From contig CAJJAN010000003.1 in the NCBI GenBank assembly GCA_905182145.1, positions 1-60,526 on the forward strand: DNA of 60,526 nucleotides, written 5' to 3'. Position numbers and translations under genes: made by a program. Under the pieces are notes generated by a model. It was not told the DNA's origin. It was given only the letters and a program-made list of their open reading frames with translations, and searched no databases. Position 1 is the first letter of the stretch. Each line of letters begins with the position of its first letter. The stretch comes from an uncultured Pelagibacteraceae bacterium. Lineage in GTDB: Bacteria; Pseudomonadota; Alphaproteobacteria; Pelagibacterales; AG-422-B15. Positions 9,116-17,933 of the stretch are shown in pieces.

Positions 9116-10423
9116 ATGATTAAGAAATACCTACCAAAAAGTTTATTAATTAGAGCTATATCCATAGTTATTGTACCTATGATACTTTTTCAATTAGTAA
9201 TTGTAACTGTATTTTTTGATAGCTTGTGGGAAAGAGTAATATCAAGAATGTCACGCTCTGTAGCGATGGAAATAGCATTAACCATTAACCAGATCAAAAA
9301 TAATAATCTTTCTATTAATCAGGCTAATGTGGACTATGGGTCTTACACTGAGATTAGTTTTACTAAAGTAGATTCAAACGAGCTGATAGCTGACTATTCT
9401 AAAAATAATATTGGATACCTAGACTTTATAACCGCAGGATTCAAAAAAGAGCTACAAGGAATTCTTCAGTCTACACACTGGGTTCAATCTGAAGATGATC
9501 ATATTAATGTTCATATTAATCTTGGAGAAGAAATGATTAAGGCAACTTTTCCTAAAAAACGAATTTCAACTGCTAGAGTCCACATTTTTCTTGGCTGGGT
9601 AATATTCACTTCAGCAATAATGATTACCATCTCTTTTCTTTTTTTAAGAAATCAGATCAAGCCAATAACTCAACTCGCCTTGGCAGCTGAAGAATTTGGA
9701 AAAGGCAATAATGTTTCCAATTTTAAAGTTTCTGGAGCAAGTGATGTCAGAAGAGCTTCTATAGAATTTATTAAAATGAAAAATAGAATTACTAAACAAG
9801 TAGAGCAAAGATCCTTAATGCTTGCTGGTGTAGGTCATGATTTAAAGACACCTTTGACTAGAATGAGGCTTCAAGCAGAAATATTAAATGATGAAAAAAG
9901 TAAAAATTCTTTAATAGATGAAATTAAGCATATGAATTTAATGCTTGATGAATATTTAAATTTTTCCGAAGAAGATAATTTTAAAGATAATATTAAAATT
10001 AATCCAATTGAATCAGTAATTAATATAAAAAATGACATTCACTTTAATGACAAAGATATTGATTTAGAAATAGTAAGCGATGCATTCATTGAGGTGAATG
10101 CAAATATATTTAATAGATCTATTATAAATCTAATAAATAATTCATTTGAATACGCTAATAAAGTAAAAATTATTATAGAAACAACATCTGAATTAACTAA
10201 GGTAGAGATTCATGATAATGGTGAAGGGATCCCAGAGGGTGAAATGGCTAATGTATTTAAGCCTTTTTATAGAATAGATAAAAGTCGAAATCAAAATTCT
10301 ACTAACTCTGGCTTAGGTTTATCTACAACTAAAAATTTATTAAATTCAATCAATGGAACTATAGAGTTGGCAAATAGTGAAATTTTAGGTGGCTTAGAAG
10401 TGAGGATTATAATACCTAATTAG
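9116..10423 (+). CDS. EnvZ-type sensor histidine kinase
   Basis: This membrane kinase has 435 residues from the ATG at 9116, just after the petR stop; the track start at 9080 lies inside petR and looks wrong. Two membrane helices (IVIVPMILFQLVIVTVFF near the N terminus and FLGWVIFTSAIMITISFLFL) flank a periplasmic domain of about 120 residues. A HAMP segment, the H box GVGHDLKTPLTRMRL with H241, the N box NLINNSFEYA, the G1 box HDNGEGIP, the F box FKPFYRID and the G2 box SGLGLSTTKN follow. The partner is almost surely the upstream regulator. The signal sensed is unknown. The stop overlaps proC by 4 bp. Confidence 0.92.
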   Translation: MIKKYLPKSLLIRAISIVIVPMILFQLVIVTVFFDSLWERVISRMSRSVAMEIALTINQIKNNNLSINQANVDYGSYTEISFTKVDSNELIADYSKNNIGYLDFITAGFKKELQGILQSTHWVQSEDDHINVHINLGEEMIKATFPKKRISTARVHIFLGWVIFTSAIMITISFLFLRNQIKPITQLALAAEEFGKGNNVSNFKVSGASDVRRASIEFIKMKNRITKQVEQRSLMLAGVGHDLKTPLTRMRLQAEILNDEKSKNSLIDEIKHMNLMLDEYLNFSEEDNFKDNIKINPIESVINIKNDIHFNDKDIDLEIVSDAFIEVNANIFNRSIINLINNSFEYANKVKIIIETTSELTKVEIHDNGEGIPEGEMANVFKPFYRIDKSRNQNSTNSGLGLSTTKNLLNSINGTIELANSEILGGLEVRIIIPN

Positions 10424-11244
10424 CTCTTGCTTAATGTTCCTGCTCTTTTTATTGCTTTAGAAACTGCAGTTTTAAATAATTTCTGCAAATTATTATTTTT
10501 AGTAAATTCAGCTAGAGCTGCTTCAGTTGTTCCGCCTTTACTAGTAACACCAGCCCTTAAAGACTTAGGACTATCTTGTGTTTTTAACAATAATAATAGT
10601 GACCCTAGCATTGTTTGTACCACCATCTCTTCACTATTTTTGAGGCCATATTTTTTAGCTAAATCAGACCAAATTTCAATAAGTAGATATAGATAGGCAG
10701 GTCCACTTCCAAATAGTGCTGTAAAAGTATCAATATGTTTCTCATTTTTTATTTCATCCACTTGTCCAACAAGATTTAATAGATGAGTAGCTTTATTTTT
10801 ATTTGTCTTAGTTGTAGTTTTTGAAAAATATATTATTGAAGTACCAAATCCAACTGTAACAGGTGTATTGGTCATAGCTCTAGCAATATCTTTATTATTC
10901 CCTGAAAGTTTTTTTAAAGTCCCCATTGTTTTTCCCGCTACGATAGAAATAAGAATAGAATTTTTTGTTTTACTGTTAAATTCTTGGGTAAATAAGCTAT
11001 CTAGCTGATTAGGTTTTATTGCAATTAAAGTAATAGAGATCTTTGTTTTTATATTCAATTCATCAATTGATTTAAAAAGGTTAATTTTTTTAGCTTTGCT
11101 AATTTTCTTAAGTTTTAAAGTTGGTTTTTTTTCAATGATATTAATTTGCTTAGGACTGATTTTATTATCAAGTAATGCTGATATAAAAGCAAAACCCATA
11201 TTGCCCGCACCAACTATTAGTATGGTATCTTTTTTAAGAATCAT
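10420..11244 (-). CDS. proC: Pyrroline-5-carboxylate reductase
   Basis: ProC performs the last step of proline synthesis, reducing pyrroline-5-carboxylate with NAD(P)H. The 274 residues begin with the Rossmann motif ILIVGAGNMGFAF, and include SIVAGKTMGTL, the TPVTVGFGTS segment, the GSGPAYLYLLIE active-site region and the C-terminal signature LRAGVTSKGGTTEAAL. A small UbiK-like gene overlaps its start upstream, which suggests coupled translation. Its 3' end overlaps the kinase gene by 4 bp in convergent orientation. Confidence 0.95.
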   Translation of the reverse strand: MILKKDTILIVGAGNMGFAFISALLDNKISPKQINIIEKKPTLKLKKISKAKKINLFKSIDELNIKTKISITLIAIKPNQLDSLFTQEFNSKTKNSILISIVAGKTMGTLKKLSGNNKDIARAMTNTPVTVGFGTSIIYFSKTTTKTNKNKATHLLNLVGQVDEIKNEKHIDTFTALFGSGPAYLYLLIEIWSDLAKKYGLKNSEEMVVQTMLGSLLLLLKTQDSPKSLRAGVTSKGGTTEAALAEFTKNNNLQKLFKTAVSKAIKRAGTLSKS

Positions 11245-11389
11245 TTTTTTTTAAATTATTTAAATTTTTTTTTCTTTCATCTCGAAATGAGCAATGGGTT
11301 TTAACTTCAGACTTAATTATTTCAACTACCTCAAAAGATCCAACTATTGCTTTAGATAATAGCTTTAAGAATAGGTTCTCAGTTTGCAT
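11234..11389 (-). CDS. Small UbiK/BMFP-like protein (not in ORF track)
   Basis: I read a 51-residue ORF on the minus strand from an ATG at 11389. It starts MQTENLFLKLLSKAIVGSF and continues VVEIIKSEVKTHCSFRDERK. The MQ-(T/S)-x-N start, the xGSFxxVxxIKxEV helix and the place between proC and divergent lgt match UbiK (BMFP domain, YqiC), an accessory factor of ubiquinone synthesis. The family usually has 70-100 residues and a conserved REEFE coiled coil, which I do not see, so it would be short. It overlaps the proC start by 11 bp. The ORF is clear; the family call is tentative. Confidence 0.45.
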   Translation of the reverse strand: MQTENLFLKLLSKAIVGSFEVVEIIKSEVKTHCSFRDERKKNLNNLKKNDS

Positions 11390-11427
11390 TTCAAATGGTA
11401 TAGTATTCAAATTAATTTTTAATTATA

Positions 11428-12243
11428 ATGCTTTCTATTACATTTCCAACAGTTAGTCCTATTTTGTTTGAGTTCGGACCCATAGCAGTAAGATGGTACT
11501 CGCTTGCGTATATTTTTGGATTTATTTTTGCTTGGAGATATATTCAGTATTTAACCCATCAAAAAGCTTTTTTATCTAAAAAACATAATATCAATACAAA
11601 AGATGTGGATGATCTAATTTTTTATGGAATTATTGGTCTTATACTTGGTGCTAGGTTCGGGTATGTATTATTTTATAACTTAAACTACTATATAAACGAT
11701 CCAACAAAAGTATTCTATGTTTGGGAAGGTGGCCTATCCTTTCATGGTGGCCTTCTTGGAATTATCGTTACGGTATATCTATTTTCTAAAAGTAAACATT
11801 TTAGCTTTTTAACCCTTACAGATTTAATTTGTGCTTCGGCCCCAGTTGGGATTTTTCTTGGCAGAATATCTAACTTTATTAATGCAGAGTTGTATGGGCG
11901 TCCAACTGAAGTATTTATAGGCATTGTATTTCCAAACACTGAGGGACTACACAGACACCCTAGTCAAATCTATGAGGCATTATTAGAGGGATTAGTAGTG
12001 TTTATTATTTTAAATATTATGATTCACAAATATAAAAAGTTAAGTCAAACAGGATTTATATCTGGAATGTTCTTAGTCCTATATAGTCTATTTAGATTTT
12101 TAATTGAATTTACACGAGAACCGGACATTCAAGTAGGTTATATTCTAAATTATATGACCATGGGAATGATCTTATCGGTGCCAATGTTTATTTTTGGTAT
12201 AATATTTATTTACTACTCAAAGAAGAATGTCCATCAAAAATAA
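11428..12243 (+). CDS. lgt: Prolipoprotein diacylglyceryl transferase
   Basis: Lgt transfers diacylglycerol from phosphatidylglycerol to the lipobox cysteine of prolipoproteins in the inner membrane. The 271 residues include IAVRWYSLAYIFGFIFAW near the N terminus, the GGLSFHGGLLG motif, the signature GRISNFINAELYGRPTE and HPSQIYEALLEG, with a C-terminal helix. About seven hydrophobic segments are visible. It diverges from the ubiK-like gene over 38 bp and overlaps midA by 17 bp. Confidence 0.97.
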   Translation: MLSITFPTVSPILFEFGPIAVRWYSLAYIFGFIFAWRYIQYLTHQKAFLSKKHNINTKDVDDLIFYGIIGLILGARFGYVLFYNLNYYINDPTKVFYVWEGGLSFHGGLLGIIVTVYLFSKSKHFSFLTLTDLICASAPVGIFLGRISNFINAELYGRPTEVFIGIVFPNTEGLHRHPSQIYEALLEGLVVFIILNIMIHKYKKLSQTGFISGMFLVLYSLFRFLIEFTREPDIQVGYILNYMTMGMILSVPMFIFGIIFIYYSKKNVHQK

Positions 12244-13261
12244 GATATTAGATGTTATTGAAAGAAAAACTTTCATTTCATTGGAAGAATTCATGCACAT
12301 CTCTTTACATGATAAAGAATTTGGTTACTACAAAAACAGTAAGCCATTAGGTGCCAATGGAGACTTTGTTACAAGCCCAGAAATATCTCAGCTCTATGGT
12401 GAGATGGTTGGATTATGGTTAGGCCAGTTAATAATTACAAACAATATTAAGAACTTTAATTTAGTGGAGCTTGGACCAGGAAATGGAACATTAATATCCG
12501 ATATTTTAAGAGTTTTAAAAAAAATATTTAAAGATACCTCGTTTATTGAAATACATTTTGTCGAAAATAATGTTCATTTTATTAAAAAATTAAATATAGA
12601 TTTTCCCAATGCTATTATTCATTCAGATATAAAAACAATACCAGATGAATTCTCTATATTCATTGCTAATGAATTTTTTGATGCTTTGCCTGTAATGCAG
12701 ATAAAAAAAGACGATAAAAAATTTAAGAAACTAGTAATAAAAAAAGATGAAAATGGTGAACTTAAAGAAGAGTTTATATTATTTAAAAATGATGCAGCAT
12801 ACAAATATTTAGAAAATCTTGAACTAAAAAATGGAGATATTTATGAAATATCAAATGAAACTGATAGTATAATAGAACTAATTGCCAAAAAAATTAAAGT
12901 GTTTGGAGGCTTTGTACTTTTTGCAGACTATGGATATTCTCAATTAAAATTGAAAAGTACTCTTTCATCAATGAAAAATAATAAAACCACTAACTTTTTA
13001 GATAACTTAGGTGAGCAAGATTTAACTGCACATGTTAACTTTATGAAAATTAATGAAATCTTTAAAGATCATAGAATTAAAAATTTAAAAACTGTTAAGC
13101 AATCTGAATTCTTAAAGGAATTAGGAATAGAATTGCGAGCTTCAAAATTAATTGAATCTAATCCTGTAAAAGAAAAAGAAATATTATTAGGTTTAAATAG
13201 GCTTATTGGCTTAGATGAAATGGGTTCTTTATTTAAAGTAATTTATTCCGATTATAAATAA
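12227..13261 (+). CDS. SAM-dependent methyltransferase of the MidA/NDUFAF7 family
   Basis: The 344-residue protein belongs to the DUF185 family whose mitochondrial member NDUFAF7 methylates an arginine of complex I subunit NDUFS2. Seen features are the N-terminal block HDKEFGYYKNSKPLGANGDF followed by TSPEISQLYGEMVGLW, the SAM loop NLVELGPGNGTL, and FIANEFFDALPV. The start overlaps the lgt end by 17 bp and yfiH follows after 2 bp; lgt-midA-yfiH is a familiar alphaproteobacterial order. A role in complex I assembly is inferred from the family only; no complex I gene is in this window. Confidence 0.87.
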   Translation: MSIKNKILDVIERKTFISLEEFMHISLHDKEFGYYKNSKPLGANGDFVTSPEISQLYGEMVGLWLGQLIITNNIKNFNLVELGPGNGTLISDILRVLKKIFKDTSFIEIHFVENNVHFIKKLNIDFPNAIIHSDIKTIPDEFSIFIANEFFDALPVMQIKKDDKKFKKLVIKKDENGELKEEFILFKNDAAYKYLENLELKNGDIYEISNETDSIIELIAKKIKVFGGFVLFADYGYSQLKLKSTLSSMKNNKTTNFLDNLGEQDLTAHVNFMKINEIFKDHRIKNLKTVKQSEFLKELGIELRASKLIESNPVKEKEILLGLNRLIGLDEMGSLFKVIYSDYK

Positions 13262-13263
13262 AA

Positions 13264-14019
13264 ATGTTTTTTGCAGATAATTTAAAAGAAGTAGATCATT
13301 GTTTTTTTTCTCGCCTTGGAGGAGTATCTAACAAAAAGTATTATTCATTAAATTGTGGCTTAGGTTCAATGGATATGAAGAAAGATATTATTAAAAATCG
13401 AGAAATAGTTGCTAAATATTTTGAACTTAATTCTACCCAACTGTTAACACTTCATCAAACCCACTCAAATAAAGTGAAAATTATAGATGTTTATAATTCA
13501 GATGAAATATATTGTTATGATGGCGTAGTAACTAAGCAAAAGAACGTGATCCTTGGAATTCTTACTGCAGACTGTGCACCTATATTATTTTATGATAAAA
13601 AAAAGATGATAGCTGGTGCATGTCATGCTGGCTGGAAGGGCGCATTCTCAGGAATAATTGATAACACGCTAAGTGCAATGAAAAAGCTTGGTAGCAATTA
13701 TTCAGATATTAAATGTTGTATAGGACCCTGTATAGGAGAAGAATCATATGAAGTAAGAAATGATTTTTATAACTCTATCACTTCTAATGATGCTAAAAAT
13801 AGATCATTCTTCAATAAAATTTCATCAAATAAATTTAATTTTAAGCTTAGTGAATTTATTACTCACAAACTAAATGTTAGAGGTATTGGTGATATTTCTT
13901 CAATAAAACTAGATACCTGTGCAAGAGATGAGCTTTTTTTCAGCTATAGAAGATCTGTCCATAAAAAAGAAGATGATTATGGTAGAATGATATCTACAAT
14001 TGTTATAAAAGATTTATAA
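13264..14019 (+). CDS. yfiH: YfiH-family (laccase-domain) purine nucleoside phosphorylase / peptidoglycan editing factor
   Basis: The family (PF02578) has been described as purine nucleoside phosphorylase/adenosine deaminase and, in E. coli, as PgeF, which prevents serine misincorporation into peptidoglycan. The 251 residues show FFSRLGGVSNKKYYSLNCG, TLHQTHSNKV, the metal-site segments ILTADCAPILFYD and AGACHAGWKGAFSGI, CIGPCIGEESYEV and the terminal DTCARDELFFSYRR. The metal ligands (H of LHQTH, C of ADCAP, H of CHAGW) are kept. It sits 2 bp after midA and 15 bp before prs. Confidence 0.9.
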   Translation: MFFADNLKEVDHCFFSRLGGVSNKKYYSLNCGLGSMDMKKDIIKNREIVAKYFELNSTQLLTLHQTHSNKVKIIDVYNSDEIYCYDGVVTKQKNVILGILTADCAPILFYDKKKMIAGACHAGWKGAFSGIIDNTLSAMKKLGSNYSDIKCCIGPCIGEESYEVRNDFYNSITSNDAKNRSFFNKISSNKFNFKLSEFITHKLNVRGIGDISSIKLDTCARDELFFSYRRSVHKKEDDYGRMISTIVIKDL

Positions 14020-14034
14020 TATCAGCTACTAATT

Positions 14035-14970
14035 ATGAAAATTATTACCGGAACTAGTAATATACCATTAGCCAAAGAAGTTGCTGAATATATCAATATA
14101 CCTCTAGCAAACGCTGCAATTAAGCGTTTTGCAGATGATGAAGTTTTTGTAGAAATTAAAGAAAATATTAGAGGTGAAGATGTATTCATTATTTGTTCAA
14201 CCTCTCACCCTGCAAATGATAATCTTGTAGAATTGCTAGTGACAATAGACGCTCTAAAAAGAGCCTCAGCTAAAAGAATTACTGCTGTAATGCCTTATTA
14301 TGGTTATGCTAGACAAGACCGTAAAGCAGGACCAAGAACTCCTATTTCTGCTAAATTAGTTGCCAATCTAATTACTACTGCTGGGGCTGATAGAGTTTTA
14401 ACTATTGATTTGCACGCAGAACAAATACAAGGTTTCTTCGATATACCTACTGATAACCTTTTTGCAGGCCCTGTGTTTGCAAAAGACATTAATAAGAAAT
14501 TTGATTCCGATAACCTGGTTGCTGTATCACCTGATGTTGGTGGTGTGGTTAGGACTAGAGGTATTGCAAATAAATTAGGTGCTTCCATTGCCATAATTGA
14601 TAAGAGAAGATCAAAACCTGGTGAAAGTGAAGTGATGAATATTGTTGGAGATGTTGCTGGTAAAGATTGTATTATATTAGATGATATTATTGATTCAGCA
14701 GGCACTATTTGTAATGCCGCAAATAAACTTATAGAGGATGGTGCAAAATCAGTTGCAGCTTATATAACTCACGGGGTACTTACTGGAAAAGCACTTGAAA
14801 GAGTTGAAAAATCTAGCCTTTCAGAACTAGTAATTACAAACTCTATCAATATTGGCTCTAAAACTTCAGAAACTAGTAAATTAAAGGTAGTTTCAATAGC
14901 TCCTTTACTTGGAGAAGCAATTAAACGAATATCTGAAGAAAGCTCTGTCTCAAGCCTGTTTGAGTTTTAA
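14035..14970 (+). CDS. prs: Ribose-phosphate pyrophosphokinase
   Basis: Prs makes PRPP from ribose 5-phosphate and ATP, feeding purine, pyrimidine, histidine and salvage pathways such as the gpt product nearby. The 311 residues hold the ATP flexible loop [20 protein letters not shown], the histidine region [32 protein letters not shown] and the PRPP loop [15 protein letters not shown]. Length and motifs are standard for class I enzymes. rplY follows after 50 bp, the usual partner order prs-rplY-pth-ychF. Confidence 0.97.
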   Translation: MKIITGTSNIPLAKEVAEYINIPLANAAIKRFADDEVFVEIKENIRGEDVFIICSTSHPANDNLVELLVTIDALKRASAKRITAVMPYYGYARQDRKAGPRTPISAKLVANLITTAGADRVLTIDLHAEQIQGFFDIPTDNLFAGPVFAKDINKKFDSDNLVAVSPDVGGVVRTRGIANKLGASIAIIDKRRSKPGESEVMNIVGDVAGKDCIILDDIIDSAGTICNAANKLIEDGAKSVAAYITHGVLTGKALERVEKSSLSELVITNSINIGSKTSETSKLKVVSIAPLLGEAIKRISEESSVSSLFEF

Positions 14971-15020
14971 TTTAATCCACTTGCTATCTTCTAAATTTTG
15001 ATTTAATACCTCATAAAGTT

Positions 15021-15692
15021 ATGGCAAAAGAAAATAAATTAAGCATTGAAATAAGAGATTCGACAGGAAAGTCAGCAGTAAAAAAAATAATTGCAGCTGG
15101 TAAAATTCCATCTGTTTTATATGGCCTTAAAGAAAAGCCTCTAACAATAAGTATTAATCGAATGACAGTTCAAAAAGAATTAAAAGCCGGTGGATTCTTA
15201 ACAAAAATATTTTCTCTAGATATGGATGGAAAAGTTAGTTTGGCAATTCCAAGAGATGTTCAATTTCATCCGATATCAGATTTACCAGTTCATGTTGATT
15301 TCTTAAGACTTGGTGCCGATTCAAAAGTTCTAGTTGATATACCTACTATATTCATAAACCATGAATTGTCTCCTGGTTTGAAAAAAGGTGGTGTACTTAA
15401 TATTGTTAGAAGAACTGTTCAGATTAATTGCCCAGCAAATAATATTCCTGAAGAAATAGTATTTGATCTTGAAGGTCTAGAAATTGGTGATGCAATTCAT
15501 ATTTCAGCAACTAAACTTCCTGAAGGTGCAGAACCAACAATTACTGATCGTGATTTCACTATTGGTACTGTAGCAGCTCCAACAGTTGTTAAAGAACCAG
15601 AAGCAGCGGCCGAAGGTGAAGCAGCAGACGGTGAAGCAGCAGACGGTGAAGCAGCTAAGACTGAAGAATCTTCAGAAGATAAAAAAGATTAA
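15021..15692 (+). CDS. rplY: 50S ribosomal protein L25 (CTC form)
   Basis: L25 binds 5S rRNA. This 223-residue form has the N-terminal L25 domain (residues 1-95: IEIRDSTGKSAVKKI, GKIPSVLYGLKE, DVQFHPISDLPVHVDF) and the C-terminal beta domain of the CTC/TL5 type (PGLKKGGVLNIVRRTV, PANNIPEEIVFDLEGLEIGD). A tail of about 35 residues rich in Ala, Glu and Gly includes a repeated GEAADGEAADGEAA segment encoded by a 15-bp tandem repeat. The tail is higher in G+C than its surroundings. Confidence 0.95.
   Translation: MAKENKLSIEIRDSTGKSAVKKIIAAGKIPSVLYGLKEKPLTISINRMTVQKELKAGGFLTKIFSLDMDGKVSLAIPRDVQFHPISDLPVHVDFLRLGADSKVLVDIPTIFINHELSPGLKKGGVLNIVRRTVQINCPANNIPEEIVFDLEGLEIGDAIHISATKLPEGAEPTITDRDFTIGTVAAPTVVKEPEAAAEGEAADGEAADGEAAKTEESSEDKKD
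15615..15659 (+). repeat. 15-bp tandem repeat, three copies, in the rplY tail
   Basis: The unit GGTGAAGCAGCAGAC occurs at 15615-15629 and 15630-15644 without change, and a third copy at 15645-15659 ends in TAAG instead of AGAC-like bases. It encodes Gly-Glu-Ala-Ala-Asp. Being a multiple of three it keeps the frame, so copy number could vary without breaking L25. Confidence 0.85.
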
Positions 15693-15747
15693 TTTTTAAA
15701 GCGATAAATCACTTCTTTTTATCCTCTATCTTACTTATAATTAATAT

Positions 15748-16308
15748 ATGTTCGCATTAATTGGCCTTGGTAATCCTGGTGACAAATATTCCATGACAAG
15801 ACATAATATTGGATATTTAGCTCTAGAAGAAATAATCAAATCTTTTGAACATACTGAAAGTCAGAGTAAATATGGCGGTCAATTGTGGACTGGTAAAATT
15901 AATAGCAGTAAGGCTGTAGCCTTTAAATCAAATGATTACATGAATGACTCTGGTAAAGCAGTAAGCAAGCTTGTTTCATTCTATAAATTTAAGCCAGAAA
16001 ATATATACGTAATACATGATGATTTAGATCTAGATTTTGGAAAAGTAAGAATTAAGTTTGCAGGAAGTGCTGCGGGACACAATGGATTAAGATCAATTGA
16101 TGAGCGAATAGGTAAAAATTACTTTAGAATTAGAATAGGAATAGGACATCCAGGTGATAAGGATAAGGTTTTAAAGTATGTTCTAAATGACTTTAAGAAA
16201 AAAGAAATTGAAGTAATGAATCAAATATGTATAAACATTTCTACTAATATGGAATATCTAATTAACCAAGAACATTCTTCATTTTTGAATAAAGTAAAGA
16301 TTATATAA
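15748..16308 (+). CDS. pth: Peptidyl-tRNA hydrolase
   Basis: Pth frees tRNA from peptidyl-tRNA dropped by stalled ribosomes. The 186 residues begin FALIGLGNPGDKYSMTRHNI with the catalytic histidine at about H19, then KSNDYMNDSGKAV, the YVIHDDLDLDFGKVRIK segment and SAAGHNGLRSI, and FRIRIGIGHPGDK. All catalytic positions (Asn, His, Asp) of the family are present. The stop shares a base with the ychF start (TAATG), indicating co-translation. Confidence 0.97.
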   Translation: MFALIGLGNPGDKYSMTRHNIGYLALEEIIKSFEHTESQSKYGGQLWTGKINSSKAVAFKSNDYMNDSGKAVSKLVSFYKFKPENIYVIHDDLDLDFGKVRIKFAGSAAGHNGLRSIDERIGKNYFRIRIGIGHPGDKDKVLKYVLNDFKKKEIEVMNQICINISTNMEYLINQEHSSFLNKVKII

Positions 16309-17399
16309 TGGGCTTTAAGTGTGGGATTGTTGGTCTTCCAAACGTAGGTAAATCTACCTTATTTAACGCACTAACGAAAAAAATTTCTGCTGAAGCTGCT
16401 AATTACCCCTTTTGTACAATTGAACCAAATGAAGGAACTGTTGCTGTACCGGACGATAGGATTTATAAGCTTTCTAAAATAGCTAATTCAAAAAAGATTA
16501 TCCCTGCCCCTCTTACTTTTTTTGATATTGCTGGACTAGTCAAGGGGGCATCCAAAGGTGAGGGTTTAGGAAATAAATTTCTATCTCATATTCGCGAGGT
16601 TGACGCAATAATTCACGTTGTGCGTTGTTTTGAGGATGACAATATAACTCATGTTAATAATAAGATCGATCCAGTTGATGATGTTGAAACTATTAATACA
16701 GAGTTGATACTTGCTGATTTAGAAATGATTGAAAAATTAATTGGTAACCTAGAAAAATTACAAAAAAAAGGTGATAAGGATGCAAGTAAGAAAATTGTAA
16801 TTGCCAATAAAATCTTGGATCACTTAAGTCAGGGTAAGCCTGCTCGATCTATTGATAATATTCATGAACAAGAAGATGAAATTAAAGAATTTAATTTAAT
16901 TTCAATCAAACCAATTATCTACGTATGTAATGTTGATGAGAGTTCAATTATATCAGGTAATAATTTAACTGCTGCATTGTCAGATGAAGTAAAAGATGGA
17001 AAAATTATTATTATTTCAGCTGAAATAGAATCTCAAATTTCATTGCTTGATGAGTCAGAACAAACAGAATTTTTAGATTCTTTAAACCTTGATAATTCTG
17101 GTTTAAATAAAATAATTAGTAGTGGCTACTCAATACTAAATTTAGTAACATATTTCACTGTAGGACCAGAAGAGGCTCGAGCTTGGACTATTAAAGTAAA
17201 TACACTAGCTCCGGATGCTGCAGGTAAGATTCATACAGACTTTAAAAAAGGCTTTATAAGAGCAGAAACAGTATCTTATAATGATTTTATTGAATGCAAT
17301 GGAGAAAGTAAGGCAAGAGAATTAGGTAAACTTAGAAGTGAAGGAAAAGAATATAATGTGCAAGATGGAGACGTAATGCATTTTTTATTCAATAATTAA
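16308..17399 (+). CDS. ychF: Obg-type ATPase YchF (OLA1 family)
   Basis: YchF is a ribosome-associated ATPase of the Obg family linked to translation and oxidative stress. The 363 residues show the P loop [14 protein letters not shown] (residues 9-22), switch segments [20 protein letters not shown], an alpha-helical insertion, and the C-terminal TGS domain ([34 protein letters not shown]). The NVDE motif replaces the guanine-specific NKxD, as expected for this ATP-binding branch. It follows pth by overlap. Confidence 0.97.
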   Translation: MGFKCGIVGLPNVGKSTLFNALTKKISAEAANYPFCTIEPNEGTVAVPDDRIYKLSKIANSKKIIPAPLTFFDIAGLVKGASKGEGLGNKFLSHIREVDAIIHVVRCFEDDNITHVNNKIDPVDDVETINTELILADLEMIEKLIGNLEKLQKKGDKDASKKIVIANKILDHLSQGKPARSIDNIHEQEDEIKEFNLISIKPIIYVCNVDESSIISGNNLTAALSDEVKDGKIIIISAEIESQISLLDESEQTEFLDSLNLDNSGLNKIISSGYSILNLVTYFTVGPEEARAWTIKVNTLAPDAAGKIHTDFKKGFIRAETVSYNDFIECNGESKARELGKLRSEGKEYNVQDGDVMHFLFNN

Positions 17400-17403
17400 A
17401 ATT

Positions 17404-17850
17404 ATGGATCACAAACTTATATTTCCAACTTATGAAGAAATGCATGACAAAGCTGTTAAGCTTGCTCATCTTCTTAAAGAAAAAAACGTGAATTTTGATA
17501 AAATGGTTGTGGTTTCAAGAGGAGGATTTGTTCCTGCTTCTGTTGTAGCATATACTCTTGGTATTCAAGATGTCGATATCGTATCAATTCAAAGCTATAT
17601 TCATCGTGAAGTTGATAAGGCTATTGTCCACCGTGCACCAAAAACTGATGAAGTAGTACTAGTGATAGATGATATTGTTGATCAAGGCGGGACTGCAAGA
17701 GCGCTTGCTGAATACATGCCTAACATGCATTTGGCTGTTATCTATGCAAAACCTAGGGGCTTGCCGTTGGCTGGAACTTATGTAGAAGAAATTACCCAAG
17801 AAACCTGGCCTGTCTTTCCTTGGGACGAAGAAGACAAGAAAAATCACTAG
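17404..17850 (+). CDS. gpt: Xanthine-guanine phosphoribosyltransferase
   Basis: This 148-residue type I phosphoribosyltransferase salvages guanine and xanthine with PRPP. It resembles E. coli Gpt along its length: VVSRGGFVPASVVAYTLGI, the PRPP loop VLVIDDIVDQGGTARAL, IYAKPRGLPLAGTYVEEI and the end QETWPVFPWDEE. The neighbour across the hairpin is a purine permease, which supports a uptake-plus-salvage pairing. It follows ychF by 4 bp and ends a long + run. Specificity among guanine, xanthine and hypoxanthine is inferred. Confidence 0.85.
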   Translation: MDHKLIFPTYEEMHDKAVKLAHLLKEKNVNFDKMVVVSRGGFVPASVVAYTLGIQDVDIVSIQSYIHREVDKAIVHRAPKTDEVVLVIDDIVDQGGTARALAEYMPNMHLAVIYAKPRGLPLAGTYVEEITQETWPVFPWDEEDKKNH

Positions 17851-17890
17851 TTAAATTAAATTCCTATATGGGAGAACAAAAAATACCTCC

Positions 17891-17911
17891 CCTATTTATA
17901 TTTTAAATAGG
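17891..17911. terminator. Hairpin between convergent gpt and purine permease genes
   Basis: A perfect 8-bp inverted repeat, CCTATTTA-TATTT-TAAATAGG, lies in the 83 bp between two converging genes. It is AT-rich and has no long T-run on either side, so it would be a weak bidirectional terminator. The upstream GGGAG at 17870-17874 can also pair with CTCCC at 17887-17891, giving an alternative fold. Confidence 0.5.
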
Positions 17912-17933
17912 AGAAGTAATTTTAGTTACTTAT

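Noticed and set aside
14242-14254. GTGAC-AATA-GACGC inside prs, similar to the RegA-like boxes
   Set aside because: It lies in coding sequence, has a 4-bp spacer rather than 5, and encodes conserved prs residues.
14304-14705. 133-residue minus-strand ORF within prs
   Set aside because: It is a shadow of the conserved prs reading frame; no domain pattern was found.
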